Assembly (NCBI GenBank): GCA_030323885.1
Contig: CM059192.1
Coordinates: 65,465,593 to 65,529,592, forward strand
Direction of reading: 5' to 3'
Source of the DNA: Branchipolynoe longqiensis
Taxonomy: Eukaryota > Annelida > Polychaeta > Phyllodocida > Polynoidae
Length of the DNA stretch: 64,000 nucleotides
A program made the position numbers and the translations under genes. Under the pieces are notes generated by a model. That model saw only the letters and a program-made list of their open reading frames with translations. It was not told the DNA's origin and searched no databases. This document shows, one piece after another, positions 32,901-45,300 of the stretch (within the stretch, counting starts at the first letter, position 1; each line of letters starts with the position of its first letter).

Positions 32901-35900
32901 CCAAGAAGGCTGTCATTAAGTTCTTTGACATTAACCTAAGTTCTTTGACATTAACTTAAGTTATTTGACATTAACTTAAGTTATTTGACATTAACTTAAG
33001 TTGTTTGACATTAAGTTGTTGACATTAAGTTCTTTGTCATTAAGTCCTTATTCACCAAGCAAACAAACATTTCTTTCCAATTTAATAACTTCATTTAAAA
33101 ACGGCTCACTTCCGTTTTCTCTACTTCCAACTTCTGTCCCCACCTCAATAAAAAACTTCATTTAAACAGTAATCCCAGTGACAAAAATGTTAAAATCCAA
33201 GAAAAACAGAGGGGGGGCCTGCCCCTTGGTTTGTTTTGGGGGGCAAAAACTTATGATTAAAATGGTGCAATCTGACACCGACTTGTATATTTTGGCCGTA
33301 TAAATTCCAACTGTTTTAAGACGTCAAGACTAAAAATAATTAAAAGGGTGTTTTATTCGCAGACAGGATTCCCCCGCCCCACCCATCGCTAATTGGAAAC
33401 TCAGTTTTTGCTGAAATCAGCGATTATGCCGAGGAATGGAGCACTGTTTACAGAGACAGCTCACTTCTCCCTCCATACTTCCCTTAATTACTCCCCTTGC
33501 CCAGTAGCCCCATTTTGCTTTGTGTAGACCCTGGACTGTGAACAATTTACCCATGCGCAGGACCAGACGGGATGGCCGAATGAGTTAGAGCGTCCGTCTC
33601 CCATGCTGGTAGATCGTGGGGTTGTGGGTTCGAACCATGGTCGAGTCAAACCAATGACTTAAAAATTGATACTTGTCACTTCCTAGCCAGGTGCTCAGGA
33701 TTATGAGGATAGGGTAAGGACTGGTTGGCTCAGTGTCAGGATGTGACTGAGTGGGATATCAGGTCATGGTGCTGGCGGCCTGGTTTTCCAGTGGGACAGC
33801 ACTGTCACAAGTCGGTACCCGTCCTGATATGACCTTAGATATTGCTAGGACGTAAAACAACAACAAACAAACAAACCTATGCGCAGAGGCCGTCCTGATA
33901 TGACCTTAGATGTTGCCCGGATGTAAAACTCCCACAACCAACCAACCTATACGCAGAAGGAAAATTGAAATCTAAACATTAAATATAGAATCCCCCTCCA
34001 CCCCGCACCTCGGGCTGAGGACATGAAAAGTGCACACCGTGTTAGTGAAACAGACCGTACCATGCCAGAAGGTAAGGGCGAATCTCTGGTGAAGGTCAGG
34101 ATGGCCTGTCCGGTGCTCAGGGAGCACCTTCGTTGTCCACTGCAGTGCGTTAGCCACATAGTTGGGACGGTCGATGGAGTCCATGTCCAGCATGCTGTGC
34201 AATGTGCTCACCTTATCTGAAAGAGGAAGTGACCCCGGTAACCACACTTGTGGGTTATCTCTAAATCACAACCACTCAGGGATCTATTGACAAAAGATAA
34301 AGATAAAAAAGGGAAAACAATGGCGTGGATTGTTTGTTTGTTGTGGTTTTACGTCCTAGCAACATCTAAGGTCATATCACGACGGGTACCGACTTGTGAC
34401 AGTGCACACTCATGGTGAATTTATAGTGTTGCCCCACTGGGACACCAGGGCCCGTATGCATGGAGCAGTGTTAGCGGTGTGTGGTGTTATCCATCTAACA
34501 CCGGGTAGCTACCACCGGTTATCGGCATCATCAAGAACTATGTCACGCTGTATGCATGGGTGCTTAAACGGTGAGCGTTAGCTAAACGTAAATGTATTTA
34601 TAGATTTGGGAAATCCCTCTGCGCCTGTTCCCGGCGAGCACCGCTACTTCACAATATCGCCGCCCGGGAACCAGCAGCGTTCTTAGTGAGCCTGTTGTCG
34701 GTGAGCACAGCTATTTGTTTACTTTACATTCGTCGATTCGACAATATTAATATCGCCGCCTCTGCAGCAGCAGCGTTAATATTGCTTTGAATTTATGGTT
34801 AATTTGCTGAAATTTCACTTATTGCGTATGTAATTCTGTTAAATATGATAGCATTGAATAGATTTGGGCTTAATATATTGCCACCGATGCAGCGGCGGCG
34901 TGTGTTTTGTTGATATGCGACAGTATGGATATCGGCGACGGCGAGTTGTTTACTTTACATTCGTCGATTCGACAATATTAATATCGCCGCCTCTGTGGCG
35001 GCAGCGTTAATATTGCTTTAGGGTTAATTTGATGAAATTTCACTTATTGCATATTTAATTCTGTCAAATATGATAGCATTGAATAGATTTGGGATTCGCT
35101 AAAAAAAAAAAAACCAGCCACTACTGTGGTGGTGGTGGTGGTGGTGGGGCGGGGAGTGATGCGCGACATGGTCGCTCACACACCCCCCGCTGCCAGGGGG
35201 TGGGGGGGAGGGAGAGAGGCCATCTCCCCCCCCCCCCCCCCCCCCCCCTATAAAAACTCCTGCCTGCCATCATTGCCAGGCACTATCCTGGTGGCTCCCG
35301 GACCCACCGAAGCTGGTCAGTCTTCTCCAAACGCTCAGACTGACCACTGCCCACCTCCAATTCACACCTAATTAAATGTCACATAACTGATAATTTACCC
35401 TCTACTGTTATCTCATATGTTTATCATTAACTATTGCTATTGTACTTTAAGGTAATTGATCACTCGTTTGTTAAATCGTTCACATGACTCATATGCCCTC
35501 ATCAAATTTTATTTCCCCAATATATCGGGGCCTTCGCTTGTTCGCTTCTTGCCCAATGATACACAGTCAATGTACATGCCGCCGGGCAGGCAGCACCCGA
35601 ATAAAAGCCTTGATTAACCCACTCATGCCTCTGAGTCAGCTGTGTCCGTGAGCAATGACTTTGACTTGACCAGGGTTCCAACCTAGGGTAGGACAGTAAA
35701 TATTTTCCCTGTATTTTCTACTTACTTGAATGGCAAAATCCCAAGTCAGCCAATTGAAACTGAAATCTGCTATTGCAGATTAGAAAAATAACAACTTGCC
35801 CGTTCGGGCATGTCACCGAGAACATCACCTGCCCGACCGAGTAAGCTAGGTGCCCCAGGCAACCGGGCAGTCCTTATTGTCCTACCCTGGAACCCCACAA

Positions 35901-37147
35901 CCTCACGTGCTACCGATTTTAACATACAAAAACACTGCGACGATGTTGCACTATGACTTACCTATGATTTCTGTGGAAACCTTAGCTTCGGAACCTTGTA
36001 GCACCTCTAGGAGCAGTAATGCCAAGTCTGAGCCACTCCCGTGCTGAATAGAAACAGTTCAGCTGATTACTGATATAATTACAACATGCTTAAATCAATC
36101 AATGAGGTCGCTATTAAAATTCAATTTTATAGCATGGTAATAACATGACTCATTGGACGTTGAGCTATATAAATATACACCTAACAACCATGTATTCGTT
36201 CAATGAGCGTAGAACAAAGCAGAAGAGTTCAACTGGACCAATTAACTTTAGAGCCACTTACACACTCTTCTGACAAATCCCATTTTCATTAAGGCATAAT
36301 TAAAACTGATAGGATGAACCGACCCTGACCGAAGGGCGAACAGGTGTCTACCTGACAGGGTACATGAAGATAAAATATTCGCTCCATACTTGCAGTAGGG
36401 GTGAAAACCAAACCATTAGAAAAAGTGACAAAGATTATCTACATGCTGGGTAAATGAAATGAGCTGGCAATTTCTCAATTTAAGAAGAAAAATATATTCT
36501 TCACATATATGTTAATATTTACCCACTACTTTTGATTTGAAAAATATAATAAAACATGTAGTTTAATGGACTTTAAAAAGTGAAATCAACGGCATTCTAT
36601 GGTCACCATTTTGACTTTTTGCATTCTCTCCCATTTCACAAACTGTGTGCCGATATATGTAGCTATTTGATACTGGAACCAGGGATACCATTTCCTATTC
36701 CATACTAAAGATATTTCCGCCTGTATTTAGACTACGCTGTCATTCACCCCACCTGCAAGTACGGGGCGAATCTTTTATGTAGGGTACATTATGCTTCCAG
36801 TGTTGATGCATGGTGTCTATTTACGAAACACTGACGGGGGGAGGGGAAGTTACCAGGTTGACTGACCTGTCAACCTCTGACTAGATCTAAAGGTTCGTCT
36901 CTTTGGGGAACATGACTTCATTTGACATGGCGGGTCATATTTGCTAGATATTCATCCAGTCCGATCATTAAAACCATAGCACCTGAATTAAGCTACTACT
37001 AGCATGCTAGAATAATTAGTTAAAATAAAATGCACATAAAAGAGTTCATATAGTGTGCTTGTACATACCTGGTTTACTTCTAACAATTTTGTCGCACCAT
37101 TGTATAATAGGTCAACAGCCTCCGCATATTTTTTCTGGGCATTATAC
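26945..37147 (-). CDS. GET4: GET4 (TRC35), Golgi-to-ER traffic protein 4, 5' incomplete
   Basis: GET4 is a subunit of the cytosolic BAG6-UBL4A-GET4 complex that passes tail-anchored proteins to GET3/TRC40. Exons, in coding order, are 37069-37147, 35962-36043, 34061-34216, 31660-31798, 30372-30512, 28796-28871, 27320-27389 and 26945-27057 (stop TGA 26945-26947). All have GT-AG borders and matching phases, giving 284 residues. Diagnostic segments are [67 protein letters not shown] and the C-terminus [17 protein letters not shown] to ELD. They match human GET4 in order. The family is about 325 residues, so about 45 N-terminal residues, likely one exon, are missing upstream. Introns carry SINEs and minisatellites. 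Identification is firm; only the 5' end is unresolved. Confidence 0.93.
27194..27243 (-). repeat. SINE family A tail fragment in GET4
   Basis: GTTGTTTTACGTCCTAGCAA and ATCATATCAGGACGGG-type sequence form a 3' module in the last GET4 intron. Confidence 0.75.
27494..28010. mobile_element. Inverted sister copy of the 2699 MITE, one end lost
   Basis: It starts ATGGATTATTCTCTAAAACT and matches the 2699 element on the opposite strand (CTTCATAGGAACATGGATTC corresponds to GAATCC..CTATGAAG). At the site where the 2699 copy holds F-box sequence, this copy reads AAGATTTTATTGATCACAAT (minus strand) with no gene-derived bases. It lies in a GET4 intron. Confidence 0.7.
28312..28642 (-). repeat. Full-length SINE family A in a GET4 intron
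   Basis: On the minus strand it has a tRNA-like head (GATTCGAATGGCAGACC region in complement), body (CAGTATCAGGATAATGTGAC in complement) and a diverged tail. Confidence 0.7.
28690..28708. repeat. Poly-G run
   Basis: A run of about 18 G residues in a GET4 intron. Confidence 0.85.
29005..29445. repeat. 32-bp minisatellite in a GET4 intron
   Basis: About 14 copies of the unit TATGGCTACTTCTAAATAAT + GCAATATTAGAC. Variants are short (missing TAT) or carry TATTTC for TACTTC. Confidence 0.85.
29816..30010. mobile_element. Small Tigger-like MITE
   Basis: The left end TACAGGTACCGATCC and the right end, on the minus strand, TACAGGCACCGGACC form a short inverted repeat. Internal sequence (CCCGGCTTCCAGAAATCAGG) resembles pogo/Tigger-derived elements. 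This call is tentative. Confidence 0.45.
30117..30178 (-). repeat. SINE family A tail fragment
   Basis: GGAGTTTTACGTCCTGGCAA and CATCTAATGTCATATCAGG match the family A 3' module. Confidence 0.7.
30530..31230. repeat. 33-bp minisatellite split by a SINE insertion
   Basis: Units built from GGCCTTAAAGTTGCATGG and TACGAGTACAAGCACAA (alternating with TCCTAGTACAAAAACA) occupy 30530-30725 and resume at 31060-31230. The interruption is the SINE at 30726-31055. The array is in a GET4 intron. Confidence 0.8.
30726..31055 (-). repeat. Full-length SINE family A inserted in the minisatellite
   Basis: All modules are present: tail (GTTTTATGTCCTAGCAACAT), body (CACATTATCCTGACACTGAG), linker (GAGCACCAGGTTAGGAAGCG) and the tRNA-like head (ACTCGCGAACTCCCGATC). 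Minisatellite sequence resumes on both sides. Confidence 0.8.
31879..32409. mobile_element. Complete sister copy of the 2699 MITE
   Basis: The left end TGGGTCATTCTCTAAAAGTG and the right end CAGTTTTGGAGAATAACCCA are inverted repeats. It aligns with the 2699 element along its length and lacks the F-box-derived patch. It sits immediately upstream of a GET4 exon. Confidence 0.8.
32925..33050. repeat. 22-bp tandem repeat
   Basis: About six copies of TAAGTTCTTTGACATTAAC and close variants in a GET4 intron. Confidence 0.8.
33565..33875 (+). repeat. Full-length SINE family A
   Basis: The head GGATGGCCGAATGAGTTAGA, with B-box-like GTGGGTTCGAACCATGG, is followed by the body (AGTGGGATATCAGGTCATGG) and tail (ATATGACCTTAGATATTGCT), ending in (AAC)n/(AAAC)n. 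This is the best-preserved plus-strand copy. Confidence 0.8.
33889..33945 (+). repeat. SINE family A tail fragment
   Basis: GTCCTGATATGACCTTAGAT and GTTGCCCGGATGTAAAACTC form a stand-alone tail module next to a full copy. Confidence 0.7.
34325..34445 (-). repeat. SINE family A, truncated
   Basis: Tail and part of the body (GGTACCGACTTGTGACAGTG) are present; the head is missing. Confidence 0.7.
34713..35098. repeat. Two direct repeats of about 160 bp
   Basis: Copies at about 34713-34878 and 34945-35098 share TTTACTTTACATTCGTCGAT, then TCGACAATATTAATATCGCC and GATAGCATTGAATAGATTTG. Each contains a near-palindrome pairing CAATATTAATATCGCCGC with GCAGCGTTAATATTG. Confidence 0.75.
35101..35250. 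repeat. Simple sequence: poly-A, GTG and poly-C runs
   Basis: A run of A, a GGT repeat (35123-35147), a G-rich patch and a run of about 21 C residues lie within 150 bp. Confidence 0.8.
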
Positions 37148-37324
37148 CTGGAAATATAACGTCAAGACATAAATATATGCTACATATCTGGCTACATCCT
37201 CTCTTGGTGGATGAGTAGCGCCTCCATGGCCCAGCCACCCATCATTTGAGAGGGGCGGGTATTGTATACATCTTCTGTACTCGCCCTCAAAACATTTAAT
37301 CTTACCGGCTTATATGCAAACTGT

Positions 37325-37862
37325 AATGGTGCTGTCACATTACGACGCTTCTCGCCAACGTGCACCGATGTATGTGATTTTTTTTGGCGCTATGTCGGGA
37401 TACGTCAGTTTGTGTTATGCGCGCGTTGGTATACGTTGATCTATGGCAATGCGCGTCAGTGAAGTTTTGTGTTTGCACAAAACTTTCGACGTATGCCGCT
37501 CGCTTAACGTTGGCGGGCTGATTGCACGCTGACGCCACGCCGACACGCACTGGAGTGTTGTTGGCCACGCGTCGGCACAACGCTCTCATACATCATGCAA
37601 CACGTCGGCTGGTCGCTCAGCGCTGGAATAACGTTATGCGAACGCTAGGCTAGGCGAACGCGTGAGGCTCATTCCCACACGTTGCGCCCACCATTTTTTC
37701 CCTCATGCGTCGATATACGTTACCACATCGGTCGCACGCTACCACTACGTTGTGCTAATGTAAAACTTTTCCCACTGTGTCAAAAAGTTTTACGTGTCTC
37801 GAAGTAAATAAGTGATTTTGCGTGTTGACGGCGCGCCAGCGAGATACGTCGTAGTGTGACAT
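37325..37862. mobile_element. CpG/ACGT-rich element with TGTCACATTACGACG ends
   Basis: The left end CTGTCACATTACGACG and the right end CGTCGTAGTGTGACA are inverted repeats. The interior is rich in ACGT and CGTTGG words, unlike the AT-rich surroundings. The termini match those of the element at about 60890-61625. No protein is encoded. Confidence 0.65.
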
Positions 37863-39363
37863 TATGACACAGCTTAGTATAACTTGAGGCACTACCATGC
37901 AAATCAGTAGTTGTGCATATATACTATAGTCATGATGATGAAGGGAACTTACAGCAGTTTTCAAACTGTTGGACTCCTAGAGATAGCTAGCATTGGTGAG
38001 GCAACGTAGTGCACATGCAAGTTTTTTAATACGACGATGCATGAGGATTGGTTCACACGGATTTGCAAGTCTCATACCATCAACAGTGAGACACATTTTC
38101 TCCAACTTTTACATAGGGTTGCAATTCACCTCTGAACAGAGTCAGAGGTGAATCTTTAATCTAGCTAGTATAAGTATAATAATTATAATCATGACGTCAA
38201 GATCGAGGAATTACTTAAACGACGTATATCAAATTCCTCTTGGGATGCAGCAGTGCCGATGGACTGGCCTGACATACCCATATCTGTGACCCAGCTAAAG
38301 CCATGCCTGCCTACAACTGTAGTACTTTTTTCATTCATAGTTCTTTTGTAAATGTTGTATGTTAATGATAGATGTGAAAATCAACCAATTAGAACCTTAG
38401 CTGATGACCTCTGAAGTTTTGAACGAGTTTTGTGTCATGGCGGCAACGTTATTGAGCATCCAAGTGGATTGATGCAGAAATATGCTCAAAATTGCACTAT
38501 GTATTGCATAATGATTTAAACCAGGATAAATGAAATATGTTATACCTCTGCTTTCCAATGATATATTTGGTATATATATATAGGATTGTAAAATCTCAAA
38601 TGGTGGCTCTTGGAAATATCGAAGCAGGACCAGCCGTGTATGTGAGTTTGAGCAGCCGTGTATGTGAGTTTGAGCAGGGCACCACCATCTTGGCTGTTCT
38701 CACAATATGAACTACGCATTATAAAATCTGCACCATCTTGTGATTTATTGTTCAAATAGAATCAATTTTATTTCAATTGAATCAATCATACAATTTATTA
38801 AAGATATATTTCTATTTAAAGAGTGAGAGATTTTATGTTATTATTACAGATGGCAGTGATGCAGGGCACACAGATTTTCGATTTCTGCTCAAATTCTGGA
38901 TCTTGATCTACAAGTACAAACAGCTTAAAAATATAAAATTTCTTGGATATCAACATTGTACTTCTATAATTGACTACGTTTAGTAATAGCAAATTATATG
39001 AAGTTACTAGGCCTCTTTGTGCCCAAAATGATATCCTGGAAGACAAAAGGTAACAACTTAATAGCTATAACCAATAGGACAAAATGTTAATTTCCAGCAA
39101 AATTAAATTGTAGATAACTTTGGAACGAATAATGATATTTACATAATTTAAAGTGTGGTGTAAGGTATCTTATGCAAATATTATTCTGGGAACAGCTTAG
39201 AAGGTATTGGTTGGTACTGCTGGAGCTTCCTGGAATGCACCCGAGTCTGTGTTAATGGTGATGCATTGGTCATCTTGGGGGGGTTAAACAGCTGGTGGCA
39301 GAGGTACCAGAGGCCAGTTGGTCACAGGAATTGATTGTTTGTCTTGGTTTCATAGAAATAAAA
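37863..39363. other. Non-coding region next to the array
   Basis: I searched here for the first exon of GET4 and for the rest of the second CUB domain and found neither. Splice-like pairs exist (for example around 38254-38300) but none gives a convincing exon. Confidence 0.4.
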
Positions 39364-39384
39364 NNNNNNNNNNNNNNNNNNNNN
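39364..39384. other. Assembly gap (21 N)
   Basis: A run of N interrupts the sequence at the left edge of the 75-bp array, so the true array length and left flank are unknown. Confidence 0.98.
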
Positions 39385-42300
39385 TGGTGAGGAAGATGCG
39401 GTAGCCCTTGTTGAGTTTGATTGTGTAACATAACGCCTGATGGCCCACTGACCTGGTGATGGTGAGGAAGATGCGGTAGCCCTTGTTGAGTTTGATTGTG
39501 TAACATAACGCCTGACGGCCCACTGACCTGGTGAAGGTGAGGAAGATGCAGTAGCCCTTGTTGAGTTTGATTATGTAACATAATGCCTGATGGCCCACTG
39601 ACCTGGTGATGGTGAGGAAGATGCGGTAGCCCTTGTTGAGTTTGATTATGTAACATAACACCTGACGGCCCACTGACCTGGTGATGGTGAGGAAGATGCG
39701 GTAGCCCTTGTTGAGTTTGATTGTGTAACATAACGCCTGACGGCCCACTGACCTAGTGAAGGTGAGGAAGATGTGGTAGCCCTTGTTGAGTTTGATTATG
39801 TAACATAACGCCTGACGGCCCACTGACCTGGTGATGGTGAGGAAGATGCGGTAGCCCTAGTTGAGTTTAATTGTGTAACATAACGCCTGACACCCCACTG
39901 ACCTAGTGAAGGTGAGGAAGATGCGGTAGCCCTTGTTGAGTTTGATTGTGTAACATAACGCCTGATGGCCCACTGACCTAGTGAAGGTGAGGAAGATGTG
40001 GTAGCCCTTGTTGAGTTTGATTATGTAACATAACGCCTGATGGCCCACTGACCTGGTGAAGGTGAGGAAGATGCGGTAGCCCTTGTTGAGTTTGATTATG
40101 TAACATAACGCCTGATGGCCCACTGACCTGGTGATGGTGAGGAAGATGCAGTAGCCCTTGTTGAGTTTGATTATGTAACATAACGCCTGATGGCCCACTG
40201 ACCTGGTGATGGTGAGGAAGATGCGGTAGCCCTTGTTGAGTTTGATTATGTAACATAACGCCTGACACCCCACTGACCTGGTGAAGGTGAGGAAGATGCG
40301 GTAGCCCTTGTTGAGTTTGATTATGTAACATAACGCCTGATGGCCCACTGACCTAGTGAAGGTGAGGAAGATGCGGTAGCCCTTGTTGAGTTTGATTGTG
40401 TAACATAATGCCTGACGGCCCACTGACCTGGTGAAGGTGAGGAAGATGCGGTAGCCCTTGTTGAGTTTGATTATGTAACATAATGCCTGATGGCCCACTG
40501 ACCTGGTGAAGGTGAGGAAGATGCAGTAGCCCTTGTTGAGTTTGATTATGTAACATAACGCCTGACACCCCACTGACCTGGTGAAGGTGAGGAAGATGCG
40601 GTAGCCCTTGTTGAGTTTGATTGTGTAACATAACGCCTGATGGCCCACTGACCTGGTGATGGTGAGGAAGATGCAGTAGCCCTTGTTGAGTTTGATTATG
40701 TAACATAACGCCTGATGGCCCACTGACCTGGTGATGGTGAGGAAGATGCGGTAGCCCTTGTTGAGTTTGATTATGTAACATAACGCCTGATGGCCCACTG
40801 ACCTGGTGATGGTGAGGAAGATGCAGTAGCCCTTGTTGAGTTTGATTATGTAACATAATGCCTGACACCCCACTGACCTGGTGATGGTGAGGAAGATGCA
40901 GTAGCCCTTGTTGAGTTTGATTGTGTAACATAACGCCTGATGGCCCACTGACCTAGTGAAGGTGAGGAAGATGCAGTAGCCCTTGTTGAGTTTGATTGTG
41001 TAACATAATGCCTGACGGCCCACTGACCTGGTAAACGTGAGGAAGATGCGGTAGCCCTTGTTGAGTTTGATTGTGTAACATAATGCCTGACGGCCCACTG
41101 ACCTGGTAAACGTGAGGAAGATGCGGTAGCCCTTGTTGAGTTTGATTGTGTAACATAACGCCTGACGGCCCACTGACCTGGTAAACGTGAGGAAGATGCG
41201 GTAGCCCTTGTTGAGTTTGATTGTGTAACATAACGCCTGACGGCCCACTGACCTGGTGAAGGTGAGGAAGATGCAGTAGCCCTTGTTGAGTTTGATTGTG
41301 TAACATAACGCCTGACGGCCCACTGACCTAGTGAAGGTGAGGAAGATGCGGTAGCCCTTGTTGAGTTTGATTGTGTAACATAACGCCTGACACCCCACTG
41401 ACCTGGTGAAGGTGAGGAAGATGCGGTAGCCCTTGTTGAGTTTGATTGTGTAACATAACGCCTGACACCCCACTGACCTGGTGATGTTGAGGAAGATGCG
41501 GTAGCCCTTGTTGAGTTTGATTATGTAACATAACGCCTGACGGCCCACTGACCTGGTGAAGGTGAGGAAGATGCGGTAGCCCTTGTTGAGTTTGATTATG
41601 TAACATAACGCCTGACGGCCCACTGACCTGGTGAAGGTGAGGAAGATGCGGTAGCCCTTGTTGAGTTTGATTGTGTAACATAACGCCTGACACCCCACTG
41701 ACCTGGTGAACGTGAGGAAGATGCGGTAGCCCTTGTTGAGTTTGATTGTGTAACATAACGCCTGACACCCCACTGACCTGGTGATGTTGAGGAAGATGCG
41801 GTAGCCCTTGTTGAGTTTGATTATGTAACATAACGCCTGACGGCCCACTGACCTGGTGAAGGTGAGGAAGATGCGGTAGCCCTTGTTGAGTTTGATTATG
41901 TAACATAACGCCTGATGGCCCACTGACCTGGTGATGGTGAGGAAGATGCGGTAGCCCTTGTTGAGTTTGATTGTGTAACATAACGCCTGACGGCCCACTG
42001 ACCTGGTGAAGGTGAGGAAGATGCAGTAGCCCTTGTTGAGTTTGATTGTGTAACATAACGCCTGACGGCCCACTGACCTGGTGAAGGTGAGGAAGATGCG
42101 GTAGCCCTTGTTGAGTTTGATTGTGTAACATAACGCCTGATGGCCCACTGACCTGGTGATGGTGAGGAAGATGCAGTAGCCCTTGTTGAGTTTGAATTAT
42201 GTAACATAACGCCTGACGGCCCACTGACCTGGTGAAGGTGAGGAAGATGCGGTAGCCCTTGTTGAGTTTGATTGTGTAACATAACGCCTGACGGCCCACT

Positions 42301-45300
42301 GACCTGGTGAAGGTGAGGAAGATGCAGTAGCCCTTGTTGAGTTTGATTATGTAACATAACGCCTGACGGCCCACTGACCTGGTAAACGTGAGGAAGATGC
42401 GGTAGCCCTTGTTGAGTTTGATTGTGTAACATAACGCCTGATGGCCCACTGACCTGGTGAAGGTGAGGAAGATGCGGTAGCCCTTGTTGAGTTTGATTGT
42501 GTAACATAACGCCTGACGGCCCACTGACCTGGTGAAGGTGAGGAAGATGCGGTAGCCCTTGTTGAGTTTGATTGTGTAACATAACGCCTGACGGCCCACT
42601 GACCTGGTGAAGGTGAGGAAGATGCGGTAGCCCTTGTTGAGTTTGATTATGTAACATAATGCCTGACGGCCCACTGACCTGGTGAAGGTGAGGAAGATGC
42701 GGTAGCCCTTGTTGAGTTTGATTATGTAACATAACGCCTGATGGCCCACTGACCTGGTGATGGTGAGGAAGATGCGGTAGCCCTTGTTGAGTTTGATTGT
42801 GTAACATAACGCCTGACGGCCCACTGACCTGGTGAAGGTGAGGAAGATGCAGTAGCCCTTGTTGAGTTTGATTGTGTAACATAACGCCTGACGGCCCACT
42901 GACCTGGTGAAGGTGAGGAAGATGCAGTAGCCCTTGTTGAGTTTGATTGTGTAACATAACGCCTGATGGCCCACTGACCTGGTGATGGTGAGGAAGATGC
43001 AGTAGCCCTTGTTGAGTTTAATTATGTAACATAACGCCTGACGGCCCACTGACCTGGTGAAGGTGAGGAAGATGCGGTAGCCCTTGTTGAGTTTGATTAT
43101 GTAACATAACGCCTGACGGCCCACTGACCTGGTGAAGGTGAGGAAGATGCAGTAGCCCTTGTTGAGTTTGATTGTGTAACATAACGCCTGACGGCCCACT
43201 GACCTGGTGAAGGTGAGGAAGATGCAGTAGCCCTTGTTGAGTTTAATTATGTAACATAACGCCTGACGGCCCACTGACCTGGTGAAGGTGAGGAAGATGC
43301 GGTAGCCCTTGTTGAGTTTGATTGTGTAACATAACGCCTGACGGCCCACTGACCTGGTGAAGGTGAGGAAGATGCAGTAGCCCTTGTTGAGTTTGATTGT
43401 GTAACATAACGCCTGACGGCCCACTGACCTGGTGAAGGTGAGGAAGATGCAGTAGCCCTTGTTGAGTTTGATTATGTAACATAACGCCTGACGGCCCACT
43501 GACCTGGTAAACGTGAGGAAGATGCGGTAGCCCTTGTTGAGTTTGATTGTGTAACATAACGCCTGACACTCCACTGACCTGGTGAAGGTGAGGAAGATGC
43601 GGTAGCCCTTGTTGAGTTTGATTGTGTAACATAACGCCTGACACTCCACTGACCTGGTGAAGGTGAGGAAGATGCGGTAGCCCTTGTTGAGTTTGATTGT
43701 GTAACATAACGCCTGACACTCCACTGACCTGGTGAAGGTGAGGAAGATGCGGTAGCCCTTGTTGAGTTTGATTGTGTAACATAACGCCTGACGGCCCACT
43801 GACCTGGTAAACGTGAGGAAGATGCGGTAGCCCTTGTTGAGTTTGATTGTGTAACATAACGCCTGACGGCCCACTGACCTAGTGAAGGTGAGGAAGATGC
43901 AGTAGCCCTGGTTGAGTTTAATTGTGTAACATAACGCCTGATGGCCCACTGACCTGGTGATGGTGAGGAAGATGCGGTAGCCCTTGTTGAGTTTGATTAT
44001 GTAACATAACACCTGACACCCCACTGACCTAGTGAAGGTGAGGAAGATGCGGTAGCCCTTGTTGAGTTTGATTGTGTAACATAACGCCTGACGGCCCACT
44101 GACCTGGTGAAGTTGAGGAAGATGCAGTAGCCCTTGTTGAGTTTGATTGTGTAACATAACGCCTGACACCCCACTGACCTGGTGATGGTGAGGAAGATGC
44201 GGTAGCCCTTGTTGAGTTTGATTGTGTAACATAACGCCTGACACCCCACTGACCTGGTGATGGTGAGGAAGATGCAGTAGCCCTTGTTGAGTTTGATTGT
44301 GTAACATAACGCCTGACACCCCACTGACCTGGTGAAGGTGAGGAAGATGCGGTAGCCCTTGTTGAGTTTGATTGTGTAACATAATGCCTGACACCCCACT
44401 GACCTGGTGATGGTGAGGAAGATGCGGTAGCCCTTGTTGAGTTTGATTGTGTAACATAACGCCTGACACCCCACTGACCTGGTGATGGTGAGGAAGATGC
44501 GGTAGCCCTTGTTGAGTTTGATTGTGTAACATAACGCCTGACACCCCACTGACCTGGTGAAGGTGAGGAAGATGCAGTAGCCCTTGTTGAGTTTGATTGT
44601 GTAACATAACGCCTGACACCCCACTGACCTGGTGATGGTGAGGAAGATGCAGTAGCCCTTGTTGAGTTTGATTGTGTAACATAACGCCTGACACGCCCAC
44701 TGACCTGGTGAAGGTGAGGAAGATGCGGTAGCCCTTGTTGAGTTTGATTGTGTAACATAACGCCTGACACCCCACTGACCTGGTGATGGTGAGGAAGATG
44801 CGGTAGCCCTTGTTGAGTTTGATTGTGTAACATAACGCCTGACACCCCACTGACCTGGTGAAGGTGAGGAAGATGCAGTAGCCCTTGTTGAGTTTGATTG
44901 TGTAACATAACGCCTGACACCCCACTGACCTGGTGATGGTGAGGAAGATGCAGTAGCCCTTGTTGAGTTTGATTGTGTAACATAACGCCTGACACCCCAC
45001 TGACCTGGTGAAGGTGAGGAAGATGCAGTAGCCCTTGTTGAGTTTGATTATGTAACATAACGCCTGACGGCCCACTGACCTGGTGAAGGTGAGGAAGATG
45101 CGGTAGCCCTTGTTGAGTTTGATTGTGTAACATAACGCCTGACGGCCCACTGACCTGGTGAAGGTGAGGAAGATGCGGTAGCCCTTGTTGAGTTTGATTG
45201 TGTAACATAACGCCTGACACCCACTGACCTGGTGATGGTGAGGAAGATGCAGTAGCCCTTGTTGAGTTTGATTATGTAACATAACGCCTGACACCCCACT

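Noticed and set aside
37201..37320. Candidate first exon of GET4 near a GTAAGATT donor
   Set aside because: The translated sequence shows none of the expected N-terminal GET4 pattern and has no matching phase.
38816..39046. 76-residue minus-strand frame
   Set aside because: AT-rich, no domain, no splice support; probably chance.
39180..39290. Candidate exon (LFNPPKMTNASPLTQTRV) continuing the CUB gene
   Set aside because: Its phase does not match the array donor and the residues do not look like a CUB domain.
41328..44624. A 1098-residue open frame as an independent repetitive protein gene
   Set aside because: It has no start of its own and is explained by the 75-bp array, whose unit derives from the end of the CUB exon.
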